From NCBI RefSeq assembly GCF_900699785.1, contig NZ_LR535679.1, positions 1,364,001 through 1,428,000 of the forward strand: a stretch of DNA of 64,000 nucleotides, written 5' to 3'. The notes beneath the pieces are model-generated. The model did not search any database. It saw only the letters and a program-made list of their open reading frames with translations, and was not told where the DNA came from. Shown in pieces: positions 27,300 through 36,707 of the stretch (the stretch's first letter is position 1; each line of letters starts with the position of its first letter). Made by a program: the position numbers and the translations under genes. The DNA comes from Campylobacter showae (GTDB lineage: Bacteria; Campylobacterota; Campylobacteria; Campylobacterales; Campylobacteraceae).

Positions 27300-28169
27300 T
27301 TATCTGAGATTTTTTGTTTCGGTTTTTATGATTTTGTCGTTTTCGCCGTAAAATTTCGTAGTCGCCGCGCCAGCTTTTGCGTCGGTTACGACCTCTTTTA
27401 CGAGCTCGCCTTTTTCGTTAAATTCTTTTTGTATTTTAACCGCTTCACTAAGCGGCTTGCCGATCGTTTGGCGCTGGTCTATCACGCTTTTTAGCTTGCC
27501 GCTCGGGTAGAAAAACTCAAAATACGCAGACTCGCCGCCTATCTGGTATGCGCGGCTGTGCAGGCGACCGCTCTCGTCGTACTTTTCAAAAGTCGTTTCC
27601 TTTTTATCGGTTCGGACGCTGGTAAATTCTTTATATGACGGCTTGCCGTCTCTGCGGTATTCTGCTATGTTGTTTTCGGTAAAAAAGCCTAAATTTGCGT
27701 CGAAGCGTTTGGTTTTTCGGTACAGTTTTAGCACCTCGCCCGCGTCGAAAAGTTCTAGTAGCTCCTTTTCTAGTCCGCCCCACAGGCATCTCTCGGCCGT
27801 GAACGCAGGCGCGTCTCGGTGCTCTTTTGAGTACACTTCGAGTAGCACCCAGCGCTCGTTTTTGCGGACGGCGAACGAGATTTTTAGCTTTGTGGAGGGG
27901 TCATCCGGGATCTTGCGCTTGTACCGCTCGTCCGCTTCGTCGATGACGTAGCGATTTAGCTGTGCGCCGCCCGCGTCTAGCCAGGTGAGGTAGAGTCTGT
28001 TGCGTATTTTGCCGTTTGCGTCCTTTTCGCCGTTGCGCAGGTCGTATTTAAAAAATATCTCATAGGTTGCGATTAGCTCGTCTTTTTGCTGCTGGGGCGC
28101 GTATTTGCCGCCTGCTTGTAGCGAGGTCGCGCAGGTCAAAACGATAAAAAGCTTTAATAAATTTTTCAT
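27300..28169 (-). CDS. Exported protein with C-terminal text-like repeats, paralogue of the gene at 44432
   Basis: Exported protein of about 289 residues. I start it at ATG 28169 (MKNLLKLFIVLTCATSLQAGG, a signal peptide; GGGAGTTGG upstream) rather than 28241. No named domain is certain. The C-terminal half contains MORN-like 'YDESGRLHSRAY' and 'FFYPSGKLKSVID' repeats. It is clearly paralogous to the protein at 44432: shared blocks include ERCLWGGL/QLCLWDDI, DAGEVLKLYRKTKRFD/DEGNVAGLYKSSNKFD, and KYDESG/NYDENG. Likely periplasmic or surface; function unknown. Confidence 0.7.
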   Translation of the reverse strand: MKNLLKLFIVLTCATSLQAGGKYAPQQQKDELIATYEIFFKYDLRNGEKDANGKIRNRLYLTWLDAGGAQLNRYVIDEADERYKRKIPDDPSTKLKISFAVRKNERWVLLEVYSKEHRDAPAFTAERCLWGGLEKELLELFDAGEVLKLYRKTKRFDANLGFFTENNIAEYRRDGKPSYKEFTSVRTDKKETTFEKYDESGRLHSRAYQIGGESAYFEFFYPSGKLKSVIDQRQTIGKPLSEAVKIQKEFNEKGELVKEVVTDAKAGAATTKFYGENDKIIKTETKNLR

Positions 28170-28374
28170 CCAACTCCCTAAATTTGGCGAATTTTGCGCT
28201 TGCATTGCGGCAGCGACCTTGCGTAAATTTAGAGATCGCACCGCGTTTGTAATTTTTAAAATTTACTCTCGTGCTTTGCTATGCACACTGCCTGCTAGTC
28301 AAATTTGACCTATCGCTTTTAGTCGTTTGTAGCGATTTTACCTTGTCGGCGCCGCGCCTGAGCGCGCTAGCCTT

Positions 28375-29469
28375 TTATTTCAAAATCGCAAAGCCGATAC
28401 CGACTTTATCGGTGTGGCGGTTGTAGTCGATGAGGCTTTCGCCGTATCCAGTGAAGTACTTCACGTAGCCGTATACGCCGCTCTTGCCAAACGGAAACAG
28501 CCACCCAAGCTCGCCCGCGCCGCGGTTTGTTTTATCAAAATGCAGGTTGTTTCGCACCATCGCCGTAAAGATGTGGCCGCGGTAAGGCAGGGCGAAATTT
28601 ATATCCATGTTGCCGAGGTATTTTTCGATGTCTGGGTTATCGTCGCTGCCCTTGCTCTCAGGGATGCGCGCCCACGCTCGCGGGATCACGACTAGGCTGC
28701 CGGCGTAAAGCTTGGCCTCGAGATAGACGCGGTTCCACGAGCGAGACTTCTCGCCGTCCTGGCCGTTACTCTCGTGTAAAAGCCCCGCGCGCAGGTAGTC
28801 AAGGCTCGGTAGCGCCTCAAATCTCATCGGGACGGTCACGAAAATCTCGGGACGGTAGTTGGTCTCGCGAAACGGCGTAGAGCCCTTGGCCGTCTGCCAC
28901 CACGAGCTTTGCGAGTAGCCCGCCGAGATCGTTTCGTTCATATCAAACACGTCGTAAAAAAGCGGCTTTTGCAAGCTGATCTGAAAAGCAGTCTCAAATC
29001 TGCGCCTACCCTCAACGTCGTTAAACGCGTATGTTGCCGGCAGGAGATAGTTTAGGTGGTGCATTTTTAGGCCCAAAATTTCATCCACGTCGTACGCCTC
29101 GCCGCTTTCAAATTTCGCTTTCGGGCGCTCTTTGGAGGCGATCTTTTGCTCCTCTACGGGCGCGTCCGCTACGCTATCTGAGGGCGCGATCACGGAGCGC
29201 TCCATGGCGGCCGTTTCGCCGTCCTCGTCCGTAAATATCGCCTTTTTAGCCGCCAGCTTATAAAGCTGAAGGGCTCTTGTTTTATCGCCTTCATGCTCAA
29301 GCTTTGCGGCGGCTTCGTATAGGCGTTTGGCCTCGTCTTTGGCGGTCGGTTCGGTTAAATTTTCAGCTGGATTTTCTGACTGCGGGGCTAAATTTTGCTT
29401 CGCCGTTTCCGCCTGGGCGGCTAGGGCTAAATTTAACAAAATCGCCAGCAAAACAATAATTTTTTTCAT
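28375..29469 (-). CDS. pldA: Outer-membrane phospholipase A
   Basis: OMPLA, a beta-barrel phospholipase that removes acyl chains from outer-leaflet phospholipids. The catalytic site is His232, Ser234 (HESNGQ) and Asn246 (SRSWNR), matching E. coli His142, Ser144 and Asn156. A signal peptide (1-20) and a helical N-terminal extension (about 40-125, with an AAAKLEHEGDKTRALQLYK tetratricopeptide-like stretch) precede the barrel. The length (364) exceeds the E. coli enzyme because of that extension. It overlaps mobA by four bases. Confidence 0.93.
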   Translation of the reverse strand: MKKIIVLLAILLNLALAAQAETAKQNLAPQSENPAENLTEPTAKDEAKRLYEAAAKLEHEGDKTRALQLYKLAAKKAIFTDEDGETAAMERSVIAPSDSVADAPVEEQKIASKERPKAKFESGEAYDVDEILGLKMHHLNYLLPATYAFNDVEGRRRFETAFQISLQKPLFYDVFDMNETISAGYSQSSWWQTAKGSTPFRETNYRPEIFVTVPMRFEALPSLDYLRAGLLHESNGQDGEKSRSWNRVYLEAKLYAGSLVVIPRAWARIPESKGSDDNPDIEKYLGNMDINFALPYRGHIFTAMVRNNLHFDKTNRGAGELGWLFPFGKSGVYGYVKYFTGYGESLIDYNRHTDKVGIGFAILK

Positions 29470-30131
29470 ATTTTTCCTTCTTTTAAGGCTTGTTCGTAAT
29501 CTGCCTGATAGTTGATGTTAAAAAACTCGTCTTCGCGCGCGAATTTTACGATCTTGCAGCGGCAGCGGCTACGCAAAAGCCCGATCTTGTGCTCGCCCGC
29601 GGCAAAAAGCTCGCCCGCGGCGTTCGCTAAATCTCCGCTAAAAAACCCGCAAAGTGAGTGCGTATGCGACTCGTCCGCAGCGATAACCATATCGTATTCA
29701 CCGGCAAATTTATATAGTTCGCGCACGCACTCTTCGCTAACAAAGGGCATGTCGGCCGGGACGATAAATACGCTTTCGTTTGGGAAATTTTTAAGGATAC
29801 TATAAAGCGCTAGCATCGGAGAAAAGGCGTCTGGGCTCAAATTTGCCGTATCTTGCGAGCAAATTTGAGCAAAGCTTGCCTCTGCGCCCTCTTTGTCGCT
29901 CGCCTCGGTCAAATTTGACCGCGAGAACTCCTCCGGGCTAGCGTCTTTTATGAGCGGTAGGGGTGGGTTAAATTTGTTAAATTTGGAACTAACGAATACG
30001 CGCTCGAAAATCCGCCCGAATTTATGCGCTCCGTAGTGCGTGAGCGTCGCAAATCCGCCAAAAGGCAGCAACGTTTTGTCGCGGCCCATTCGCGAGCTTT
30101 TGCCTCCGGCTAAGATGACGCATGTTTTCAT
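29466..30131 (-). CDS. mobA: Molybdenum cofactor guanylyltransferase
   Basis: MobA joins GMP to molybdopterin for the dimeric cofactor of respiratory molybdoenzymes. The nucleotide-binding motif LAGGKSSRMGRDK starts at residue 7 and PADMPF at about 125-130. Between strands at about residues 70-103 is an extra, low-complexity stretch (RSNLTEASDKEGAEAS and on) that looks absent from ordinary MobA; its DNA (about 29823-29924) holds several AAATTT words. TTAAGGAAAAAA precedes the ATG. Confidence 0.88.
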   Translation of the reverse strand: MKTCVILAGGKSSRMGRDKTLLPFGGFATLTHYGAHKFGRIFERVFVSSKFNKFNPPLPLIKDASPEEFSRSNLTEASDKEGAEASFAQICSQDTANLSPDAFSPMLALYSILKNFPNESVFIVPADMPFVSEECVRELYKFAGEYDMVIAADESHTHSLCGFFSGDLANAAGELFAAGEHKIGLLRSRCRCKIVKFAREDEFFNINYQADYEQALKEGKI

Positions 30132-30246
30132 TTTTTTCCTTAAGCAAAATTATAAGGCTAACTTTAGCTAAAAACGGCTTTGATTTACCAAAATGCGCCC
30201 GCCGCACCCCAAAAAATAGTATAATGCGGATTTTAAAGGAGAAAAA

Positions 30247-30504
30247 ATGAGCGAGAAAAATTTACAAATTTTAGGCTGGATAGGCACGTGCCTGTCGGTT
30301 ATCATGTATATTTCTTATATCCCGCAGATAATGGGCAACCTTGACGGCAACAAGACGCCTTTTATCCAGCCTCTAGCCGCAGCGATCAACTGCACGATCT
30401 GGACTAGCTACGGCCTGCTAAAAGCCAAGAGGGACTACCCGCTAGCGGCTGCGAATTTGCCCGGCATCATCTTTGGTCTTTTGGCGACGATAACGGCGTT
30501 TTAA
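30247..30504 (+). CDS. SemiSWEET sugar transporter
   Basis: An 85-residue three-helix membrane protein of the SemiSWEET/PQ-loop family. The PQ motif is YIPQIMGNLDGNKTP, followed by the conserved NCTIWTSYGLLKAKRDYPL. Such proteins dimerise to form sugar channels in some bacteria; the substrate here is unknown, and the genus uses few sugars. A TATAAT -10 at about 30220 and AAAGGAG ribosome binding site suggest its own promoter. It diverges from mobA. Confidence 0.9.
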   Translation: MSEKNLQILGWIGTCLSVIMYISYIPQIMGNLDGNKTPFIQPLAAAINCTIWTSYGLLKAKRDYPLAAANLPGIIFGLLATITAF

Positions 30505-30649
30505 AGGATAAAAGCCGCTAAATTTACTGATGCGGTGAAGTTAAATTTGATATTTTTTGACGAGAGCTTCAGTCGCTCAAATTTGTAAATTTGAAGTTAA
30601 ATTTAAATGCAAATTTTCTGCACTGTTTTACTGTGTTTTTAATATCTTA

Positions 30650-30882
30650 ATTTTCTTGTTAAGGGGAAGGGGCTTAAATTGCGCTCTGCTTTGTAGTTGT
30701 GAAGCGTAGCTGAAGCAAAAGAGCTCCCTTTTGTATCCACCTTTCTCTTTTTCTTGGGTGGCGGAAGGGGCGACCCTCTACTTCACTGCACGTGAGTTGT
30801 TGCTGCACTGCGTGCAGGTCTAAATTTGGGGCTGTCGCGCCTCACGTTTTTAAATTTACGTTTTCAAAGTGCGGGTCTCGGT
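30650..30882. repeat. Module II repeat, copy 3 (left end missing)
   Basis: The right end, CAAAGTGCGGGTCTCGG, is intact at 30865-30881. The interior begins with TTTTCTTGTTAAGGGGAAGG (30650-) and shares with copies 2 and 4 a region including GCAAAAGAGCTC and CTTTCTCTTTTTCTTGGGTGG. The left terminal repeat and the second arm of the 20-nt-loop hairpin are lost. Confidence 0.7.
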
Positions 30883-30926
30883 AACTCAAATTTACAAATT
30901 TGAAGTCAAATTTAAATGCAAAAAGT

Positions 30927-31119
30927 TAAGGCGTAGTATTTTTTCTTTTTACTTCGCGCAAACACTCGTAACGCTCTGCTTGCAGTAGCGAACGCAGTGA
31001 AGCTAAACTTCGCTACGAGGAGACGAGGCGAAAACGACGGAGGCGAGGGAGCGGACTAGTAGTCCGTAACCAAAGCCAACCGAGTTTCTAACGAGGTATA
31101 AAGGAAAAAGACAAGCCGC
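30927..31119 (-). repeat. Module I repeat, copy 3
   Basis: Reverse orientation, ending AAAAAGACAAGCCGC six bases beyond the leuC stop. It is the longest copy (about 190 bp) because of a stretch with CTTCGCTACGAGGAGACGAGG shared with copy 2. Palindrome tip: GGACTAGTAGTCC. Confidence 0.75.
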
Positions 31120-31125
31120 TAAATT

Positions 31126-32400
31126 CTAAAGATCGCGCGGGTCGGCAATTTTGCCTGCGACGGCGCTAGCTGCAGCGACAGCCGAGTTTGCCAGATACAC
31201 CTCGCTCGTGCGATCGCCCATGCGGCCGACGAAGTTTCTATTCGTCGTGCTCACGCAGCGTTCCCCAACGCCTAAAATCCCCATATATCCGCCCAGGCAC
31301 GCGCCGCAGGTCGGGTTGCTAACAACCGCGCCAGCCTCGGCAAATATATCCATCAGCCCCTCTTTTTGCGCTTGCAGGGCGATTTTTTGCGTCGCAGGCG
31401 TGATGATGAGGCGGGTTTTGCGCGCTACCTTGCGGCCTTTTAGGATTTCAGCCGCGATGCGTAGATCGCTTAGCCTGCCGTTCGTGCAGCTACCGATAAA
31501 GGCCTGATCGATGGCGATGTCGTCTTTCACCGCTTCGCGCACGCTCTTGCCGTTGCTAGGCAAAAACGGATAGGCGATCACGGGATCGAGCTTGCTAACG
31601 TCGATTTCTAAAATTTGCTCGTAGCTCGCGCCTTCGTCGGAGTAGTGCAGCTTCGGCTCGGCGCGTAAATTTTTACCTTTTAAAAACTCTTTCGTAGTTT
31701 CATCGACCGCGATGATGCCGCTTTTGCCACCGGCCTCGATCGCCATGTTGCACATGCTAAAGCGCCCGTCCATATCGAGGCTATCTATCGTCTCGCCCGT
31801 AAACTCCAGCGCTTTATACAGCGCGCCGTCCACGCCGATGCGGCGGATGATCTCTAGGATGAGGTCCTTGCCGTAGACGTGGCGGTCGAGTTTGCCGCGA
31901 AAGATCACTTTGATAGTCGGCGGTACCTTAAACCAGTTTTTGCCGGTTATCATCGCATAGGCTAGATCGGTGCTGCCCATACCCGTGGCAAAGGCTCCCA
32001 GTGCGCCGTGCGTACAGGTGTGGCTATCGGCGCCGATGATGACGTCGCCAGGGACTACGAGGCCTTTTTCGGGCAGTAACGCATGCTCGATACCCATGTC
32101 CTTCTCGTCGAAATAATTTTTCAAATCGTGCTTATACGCAAAATCGCGGCTGATTTTGGCTTGGTTGGCGCTTAGGATGTCTTTTGCGGGGATATAGTGG
32201 TCCATCACGACGCTAAAGCCGTCGGGATTAGCTAGCTTTGTCGCGCCGCTTCGCTCAAACTGCTTGATGGAGATCGGAGTCGTGATGTCGTTGCCGATGA
32301 CCATATCGATGTCGCTCTCGATGATCTCGCCCGCGAAAACCTCGCGCCCTACGTGCTCGCTGAAAATTTTTTCGGTGATGGTTTGCTTTGAGTTTTGCAT
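31126..32400 (-). CDS. leuC: 3-isopropylmalate dehydratase large subunit (LeuC/HacA-like)
   Basis: Large subunit of isopropylmalate isomerase in leucine synthesis, a [4Fe-4S] enzyme of the aconitase family. Cluster and active-site blocks: GADSHTCTHGALGAFATGMGS, GSCTNGR and NPTCGACLGG. The 424-residue length fits the shorter, archaeal-like LeuC type. No leuD small subunit or other leu gene lies next to it in the window; leuC is isolated between two repeat units, so its small subunit must be elsewhere. The homoaconitase-like alternative cannot be excluded. Confidence 0.88.
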   Translation of the reverse strand: MQNSKQTITEKIFSEHVGREVFAGEIIESDIDMVIGNDITTPISIKQFERSGATKLANPDGFSVVMDHYIPAKDILSANQAKISRDFAYKHDLKNYFDEKDMGIEHALLPEKGLVVPGDVIIGADSHTCTHGALGAFATGMGSTDLAYAMITGKNWFKVPPTIKVIFRGKLDRHVYGKDLILEIIRRIGVDGALYKALEFTGETIDSLDMDGRFSMCNMAIEAGGKSGIIAVDETTKEFLKGKNLRAEPKLHYSDEGASYEQILEIDVSKLDPVIAYPFLPSNGKSVREAVKDDIAIDQAFIGSCTNGRLSDLRIAAEILKGRKVARKTRLIITPATQKIALQAQKEGLMDIFAEAGAVVSNPTCGACLGGYMGILGVGERCVSTTNRNFVGRMGDRTSEVYLANSAVAAASAVAGKIADPRDL

Positions 32401-32560
32401 AAATTTTCCTTTTTTTTTGCGGATGCCGCGCGTTTTTAAAATTTAGCGATTTTAGCGAAAAATGGATAAAAAGAGATTGAGATTAAAATTTGGGCGCCGC
32501 AAATACGAACCTGGTTTAGCTAAATAGCGCAGTACACCGCGGATTTAAAACCGAATTCGG

Positions 32561-32584
32561 CGTTTTTAGGATACGGGTTTGGGC
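32561..32584 (-). repeat. Solitary degenerate module II terminal repeat
   Basis: CGTTTTTAGGATACGGGTTT-GGGC matches the module II right end (CGTTTTCAAAGTGCGGGTCT in copy 3) at most positions. It lies at the usual distance from module I copy 4 but no module II body is left. Confidence 0.5.
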
Positions 32585-32651
32585 GAATCAAATTTGAAGC
32601 CGAAATTTGCAAATTTAGCCAAATTTGACTTCAAATTTGAACGTAAAAAGT

Positions 32652-32772
32652 TAAGGCGAAGTATTTTTGCGTTTAGACGAGGCGGATTTAAATTTTACGA
32701 CGGGAGCTACCTAGTCGGTAGTGACCGAGTAAAATTTAAATCCAACGACGTATAAACCAAAAAACGAGCCGC
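32652..32772 (-). repeat. Module I repeat, copy 4
   Basis: Reverse orientation, six bases beyond the TonB-receptor stop. The stem is GGATTTAAATTTTAC on one side and GTAAAATTTAAATCC on the other, perfectly complementary, around GACGGGAGCTACCTAGTCGG. The distal end is AAGGCGAAGTATTTTTGCGT. Confidence 0.85.
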
Positions 32773-32778
32773 TAAATT

Positions 32779-34914
32779 TTAAAATTTAACGCTAGCGGTC
32801 AGCATAAACTGCCTCGCATACCCCGGCTGTATCGGTATGATATTAGCTTGCGTGCCGGTCGATGAGGACGTATAGTAGAGCTTGTCGGTCAAGTTTTTGA
32901 CGTTAAACGAGAAATTCGTCTCGTAGCCCGCAATCTTGGTATCGTAGCTGATAAATGCGTCGTAAACTACCGCGTCGTCCATCTTAAAGCCCGTTCCTGC
33001 CGGCACAGCCGGTAGATTCGTCCTCATGTAGTAGGTGTACCATGAGCCAAAATATCTCGCTCCGCCACCGATCCTTAGGCCTTTTGCGCCTAGGTGGCTA
33101 AAGTCGTAGTTGGCAAAGAGGCTGGCTTGGTGCTTAGGCGTGGCTTCTAGCGGTTTGCCCACTAGCACGGCAAACGCACCGCTATCCTTGCGCACCTCGG
33201 TTTTAGTGTATGCGTAGCTAGCGCCCACGCTTAGCCCTTGCGTCACGCGGCCGTTAAAGTCAAACTCGAATCCTCTCGAGCGCGCCTCGCCTACGGGCGT
33301 ACTTACGCTATTTACGGTGCGCATGATGTTTTTCTTATTGATGTTAAAGACCGCCGCGCTAGCCGTTATGCTATCGTTTTGAAATTTGGTTCCCAGCTCT
33401 ATGCTTTTGCCTTCTTCGGGCTTTATGTCGCCGATGTCGTCGCCGCTGATCGCCATTTGCGGGCTAAAGCTTTGCGCGTAGTTGGTATAAACAGACCACT
33501 CCGGCGTTAGCAGGTATAAAAGCCCCGTCTGCCACGTAAATTTGCCATCTTGCTGATCGGTGGTGTTTGGTCCGCTAGTCGTGCCGCGTGCGACTTGGTC
33601 GTAGTATTCGTATCTAACGCCCAGAGAATAGATCAAATTTTCGGTCAAATTTATACTATCTTGCGCGTAAAATCCGATCGTTCTTAGCTTTTGATACTGG
33701 ATACCGGAGGCTCGGTTGGACGGATAGGCGACCGTGCCGTAGACTGGACTGTAGATATTTATCGGATAGTTTTTGTGCGTCGTGCCGGAGCTGTAGCTGT
33801 TTAGTGCGCCGGGTCTATAGCGGTAGTACTCCTTTGCGTCGATACCAAAGAGCAAGTTGTGCTCTATCTCGCCCGTTTGCACGTAACCGTTTAAATTTAA
33901 CGACCCGGCGTGCGTGCGGTGGATAAATCCGTCATACGCCTCGTTTCGTCTAGCCGCAACGCCGGTGTTTAAATTTACGTTCATTAGCCTGATGTGGCCG
34001 TATTCGTGCTTAGAGCGCGAATACGCATAAGCGCCGCGCAGTAGCCAGTCCTCGCCGATATTTTTTTCAAAATTTACGTCTACGGTGTCGAGTCTGGTTT
34101 TTAGTTTATTAAACGGCTCGTCAAGGCGTCTTTTCTTATCTATCGGAAGTAGCTTGCCCGTGCTTGGAATGAGATACATACCGCGGTCGATCGGATCGGT
34201 CGAGCGTGTGTGCGTATAGGCTAAATTTATGCGGTAATCATCGCCTTTATACGAGAGCGAAGGCGCAAAGAGGACGTTTTTATATTCGCCAAACTCCCTC
34301 CAGTAGTCTTTTTGCATCATATCAAATATAAATCTATACGCAAAGCCGCTATCAGCGATCGGTCCCGTGCTGTCAAAGCCCGCGTTCCAGTAGTTGCGGT
34401 TGCCGATACCGGCCCAAATTTCGTTTGAGAAGTCGTATTTTGGCTTTTTAGTGACCATATTTATGATGCCGCCGGGCTCTTGCGCGCCGTAAAGCAAGCT
34501 AGCCGGGCCTTTTAGTACCTCGACGCTTTCTACGGTTTTGTTAAAGCTATGCATGACGCTAGATGGCACGCCGTTTCGCATGATCGAGCCGTCGCGTCCG
34601 CCGCCAAAGCCTCGCTTAATGATCGAGTCAAAGATACCGCCCGTGGTGTTTCCGTAGCTAACGCCGCTCACGTTTTGAAGACTCTCGGCTAGAGTCTCGG
34701 GTTTTTTATCCTTTAGTTGCTGCTGGGTTACGACGTTTACCGTCTGCGGGATCTCTAAAATAGGCGTATTGGTTTTGCCTACTTCGCTGGTTTTGGCGCG
34801 GTATCCATCATCCGCGCTCTCGCTAATCTCGACGCCTTGCAGCGCTACGTCGGCGGCGAAAATTTGAGTTAAAAGCAGCGATGAGGCCGCTAAACTTAGG
34901 CTAAATTTGTTCAT
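32779..34914 (-). CDS. TonB-dependent siderophore receptor
   Basis: Outer-membrane receptor of 711 residues in the ferrichrome/ferrioxamine (FhuA/FoxA-like) group. After a signal peptide (to about residue 20) comes the plug: IPQTVNVVTQQQLKDKKPET and VEVLKGPASLLYGAQEPGGIINMVTKKP. The 22-strand barrel follows, with late blocks GFYAQDSINLT, YTNYAQSFSP and the C-terminal QFMLTASVKF. The ligand is not readable. A Fur-like box overlaps its promoter, so iron repression is expected. No siderophore synthesis or periplasmic transport gene is adjacent. Confidence 0.92.
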   Translation of the reverse strand: MNKFSLSLAASSLLLTQIFAADVALQGVEISESADDGYRAKTSEVGKTNTPILEIPQTVNVVTQQQLKDKKPETLAESLQNVSGVSYGNTTGGIFDSIIKRGFGGGRDGSIMRNGVPSSVMHSFNKTVESVEVLKGPASLLYGAQEPGGIINMVTKKPKYDFSNEIWAGIGNRNYWNAGFDSTGPIADSGFAYRFIFDMMQKDYWREFGEYKNVLFAPSLSYKGDDYRINLAYTHTRSTDPIDRGMYLIPSTGKLLPIDKKRRLDEPFNKLKTRLDTVDVNFEKNIGEDWLLRGAYAYSRSKHEYGHIRLMNVNLNTGVAARRNEAYDGFIHRTHAGSLNLNGYVQTGEIEHNLLFGIDAKEYYRYRPGALNSYSSGTTHKNYPINIYSPVYGTVAYPSNRASGIQYQKLRTIGFYAQDSINLTENLIYSLGVRYEYYDQVARGTTSGPNTTDQQDGKFTWQTGLLYLLTPEWSVYTNYAQSFSPQMAISGDDIGDIKPEEGKSIELGTKFQNDSITASAAVFNINKKNIMRTVNSVSTPVGEARSRGFEFDFNGRVTQGLSVGASYAYTKTEVRKDSGAFAVLVGKPLEATPKHQASLFANYDFSHLGAKGLRIGGGARYFGSWYTYYMRTNLPAVPAGTGFKMDDAVVYDAFISYDTKIAGYETNFSFNVKNLTDKLYYTSSSTGTQANIIPIQPGYARQFMLTASVKF

Positions 34915-34936
34915 TTATTTTTTCTCCGTTTTAAAA

Positions 34937-34960
34937 TGCATTATCATTATATTATTCTCA
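34937..34960 (-). promoter_or_regulatory. Fur-like box overlapping the TonB-receptor promoter
   Basis: On the minus strand TGAGAATAATATAATGATAA resembles the GATAATGATAATCATTATC Fur consensus over most positions. A TATAAT -10 (34946-34951) lies inside it, about 32 bases from the start codon, a layout that fits iron-dependent repression. Confidence 0.55.
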
Positions 34961-34987
34961 CGCTTAAATTTCGGTCGCATTTTAGGC

Positions 34988-34993
34988 TATAAT
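34988..34993 (+). promoter_or_regulatory. -10 element placed for a leaderless rqcH transcript
   Basis: TATAAT ends seven bases before the ATG at 35001, so transcription would start at or next to the A of the start codon. No ribosome binding site can fit between. See findings. Confidence 0.5.
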
Positions 34994-35000
34994 TTCGGCT

Positions 35001-36320
35001 ATGAAATACGCAAATTTAAAACAAATGCAATCTTTTCTAGGCAAATTTAAAAAAATAACCGCAATCAGACGCGCGGGCGATATGGCGATTTTTATCGAAT
35101 TCGACGGCGAGCTCGGGCTGTTTTTTGATCTTAGCAAAGCTGACTCCGCGATCTACGCAAATCCTGATTTTCTAAACGTAAAAGAGTACAAAGCACCCTT
35201 TGACGTCGCGCTAAAAAAGAGGTTCTGGGGGGCTAAAATTTTAAATTTAAGCGTGCCCGAGGGAAATAGAATTTTAAAGCTGGAGTGCGAATTCCAAGGC
35301 TCGTATAAGAGTCTGGCTTCGAGCCTATTTTTGGAGTTTACGGGGCGCTTTACCAACGCGATCATCACGGACGAAAAGGGCGTAATCGTCGAGGCTTTGC
35401 GCCATATAGATAATAATTTTCGCGTGATAAAACCGGGGCGCGAGCTGCTAGAGCTGCCGCCGGCTGCGATAAAAGAGCGCCAGACGCCGCCGATAACGGA
35501 TTTTGCGCAGTATTTTAGCGAGGAATTTAAGCGCGTAAATAACGCAAAGCTAGAAAACCTGCGCGCCGTAAAATCGGCCGCGATAGAGCGAAAAATGCAA
35601 AATTTAAGCGAGATTTTATCGGGGCTTGAAAACGAAGCGGATCTAAATGCGCAAAGCGAAATTTTAAGCAAAAACGCGGGGCTAATTCTATCAAATTTAC
35701 ACGCGTTAAGGGACTACGAGCGCGAAGTAACGCTAAATGATTTCGAGCGAGGCGAGGTGCGGCTCGTGCTAGATGACAGCCCCAAAATCGCCGCAAACGC
35801 GATGTTTGCAAAGGCAAAAAGGCTAAAACAAAAGGCGGCGGGTCTAATCATCGAGCGGCAAAATTTGACCGAAAAGCTAGAGTTTTTATCAAATTTACAA
35901 ACGCTCGTAAATGAAGCAAAAAGCGCCGAAGAGCTAGAGATCCTAGCGCCTAAAAAAGCCCGCGCCGTAAAGCAAAAAGAGCAAAATCAAAACGTCGAGG
36001 ATTTTTATATCGAAGGCTATAAAATCAGTATCGGACGCAACGAAAAAGGCAACGTCTGGCTACTAAAAAACTCGAAAAAAGACGACGTCTGGATGCATCT
36101 AAAAGACCTGCCGTCCGCGCACGTCATTATCAAAACCGCAAAAAGCGCTCCAAGCGAGGAAATTTTAAGATTTGCGGCGAAAATTTGCGTAAATTTTAGC
36201 GTCAAAGGCGGCGGGACGTACGAGGTTGATTTTACCAAACGTAACAACGTCAAAATTACGAGCGGCGCAAATGTAAATTATATTAATTTTAAGACGATAT
36301 TAGTAACAAAGCACGACTAA
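35001..36320 (+). CDS. rqcH: NFACT-domain ribosome quality control factor (RqcH-like)
   Basis: A 439-residue NFACT protein of the RqcH/Tae2 family, once annotated as fibronectin-binding. RqcH binds obstructed 50S subunits and directs alanine tailing. The N-terminal NFACT-N part has LKLECEFQGSYKSLASSLFLEFTGRFTNAI; a helical arm occupies about residues 170-330; the C-terminal NFACT-R block is NVWLLKNSKKDDVWMHLKDLPSAHVIIKT. The short form is usual for Campylobacter and Helicobacter. The gene order rqcH-small protein-cdsA-dxr matches Cj1349c-Cj1346c as I recall it. Confidence 0.88.
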   Translation: MKYANLKQMQSFLGKFKKITAIRRAGDMAIFIEFDGELGLFFDLSKADSAIYANPDFLNVKEYKAPFDVALKKRFWGAKILNLSVPEGNRILKLECEFQGSYKSLASSLFLEFTGRFTNAIITDEKGVIVEALRHIDNNFRVIKPGRELLELPPAAIKERQTPPITDFAQYFSEEFKRVNNAKLENLRAVKSAAIERKMQNLSEILSGLENEADLNAQSEILSKNAGLILSNLHALRDYEREVTLNDFERGEVRLVLDDSPKIAANAMFAKAKRLKQKAAGLIIERQNLTEKLEFLSNLQTLVNEAKSAEELEILAPKKARAVKQKEQNQNVEDFYIEGYKISIGRNEKGNVWLLKNSKKDDVWMHLKDLPSAHVIIKTAKSAPSEEILRFAAKICVNFSVKGGGTYEVDFTKRNNVKITSGANVNYINFKTILVTKHD

Positions 36321-36332
36321 AAGGAGGCGAAA

Positions 36333-36695
36333 ATGGCTGTAACACCCCTTGGCAACACGATTTTTATCAATCAAAACGTAAATATGGTCTCAAACAAGGT
36401 CGCCGACGTCCAAAATAGATTTGACCTGCAAAACCTCGCCGCCGCATCGCTAGCAAGCGACGAAAAACAAGAGGTCTCCGAAGTGCGCCCGACCGAGGAA
36501 ACCTATAAAATCGACCCGCAAAACGAGCACGAAAAGCAAAAAGGCAGGCAGGAGCAGGGCGAGCTCGCCTCGGAGCAAAAGGGCGAAAACGCAGACTCCG
36601 AGAACGAGGATGGCGAAAACTCCGAGGAGCGCGTCGTGGCTAACGACTTCCCGCAGGCATCGCCCGTATTTCAGCATCTTGATCTTAAAATTTAA
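36333..36695 (+). CDS. Conserved small acidic protein of the rqcH-cdsA locus
   Basis: A 120-residue charged protein: a conserved-looking start, MAVTPLGNTIFINQNVNMV, then a long Glu/Lys/Gln-rich, probably disordered tail. No known domain. AAAAGGAGGCGAAA gives it a strong ribosome binding site 12 bases after rqcH. A small gene sits in this place (Cj1348c) in C. jejuni. Function unknown. Confidence 0.75.
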   Translation: MAVTPLGNTIFINQNVNMVSNKVADVQNRFDLQNLAAASLASDEKQEVSEVRPTEETYKIDPQNEHEKQKGRQEQGELASEQKGENADSENEDGENSEERVVANDFPQASPVFQHLDLKI

Positions 36696-36707
36696 GCTTG
36701 CGGGCGT

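Noticed and set aside
31126..32400. LeuC as aconitase or homoaconitase
   Set aside because: The length and cluster motifs fit the LeuC/HacA type; without leuD nearby the alternative stays open but has no positive evidence.
32779..34914. Naming the TonB receptor fhuA or foxA
   Set aside because: The plug and barrel motifs are shared by several siderophore receptors; the ligand cannot be decided from sequence reading.
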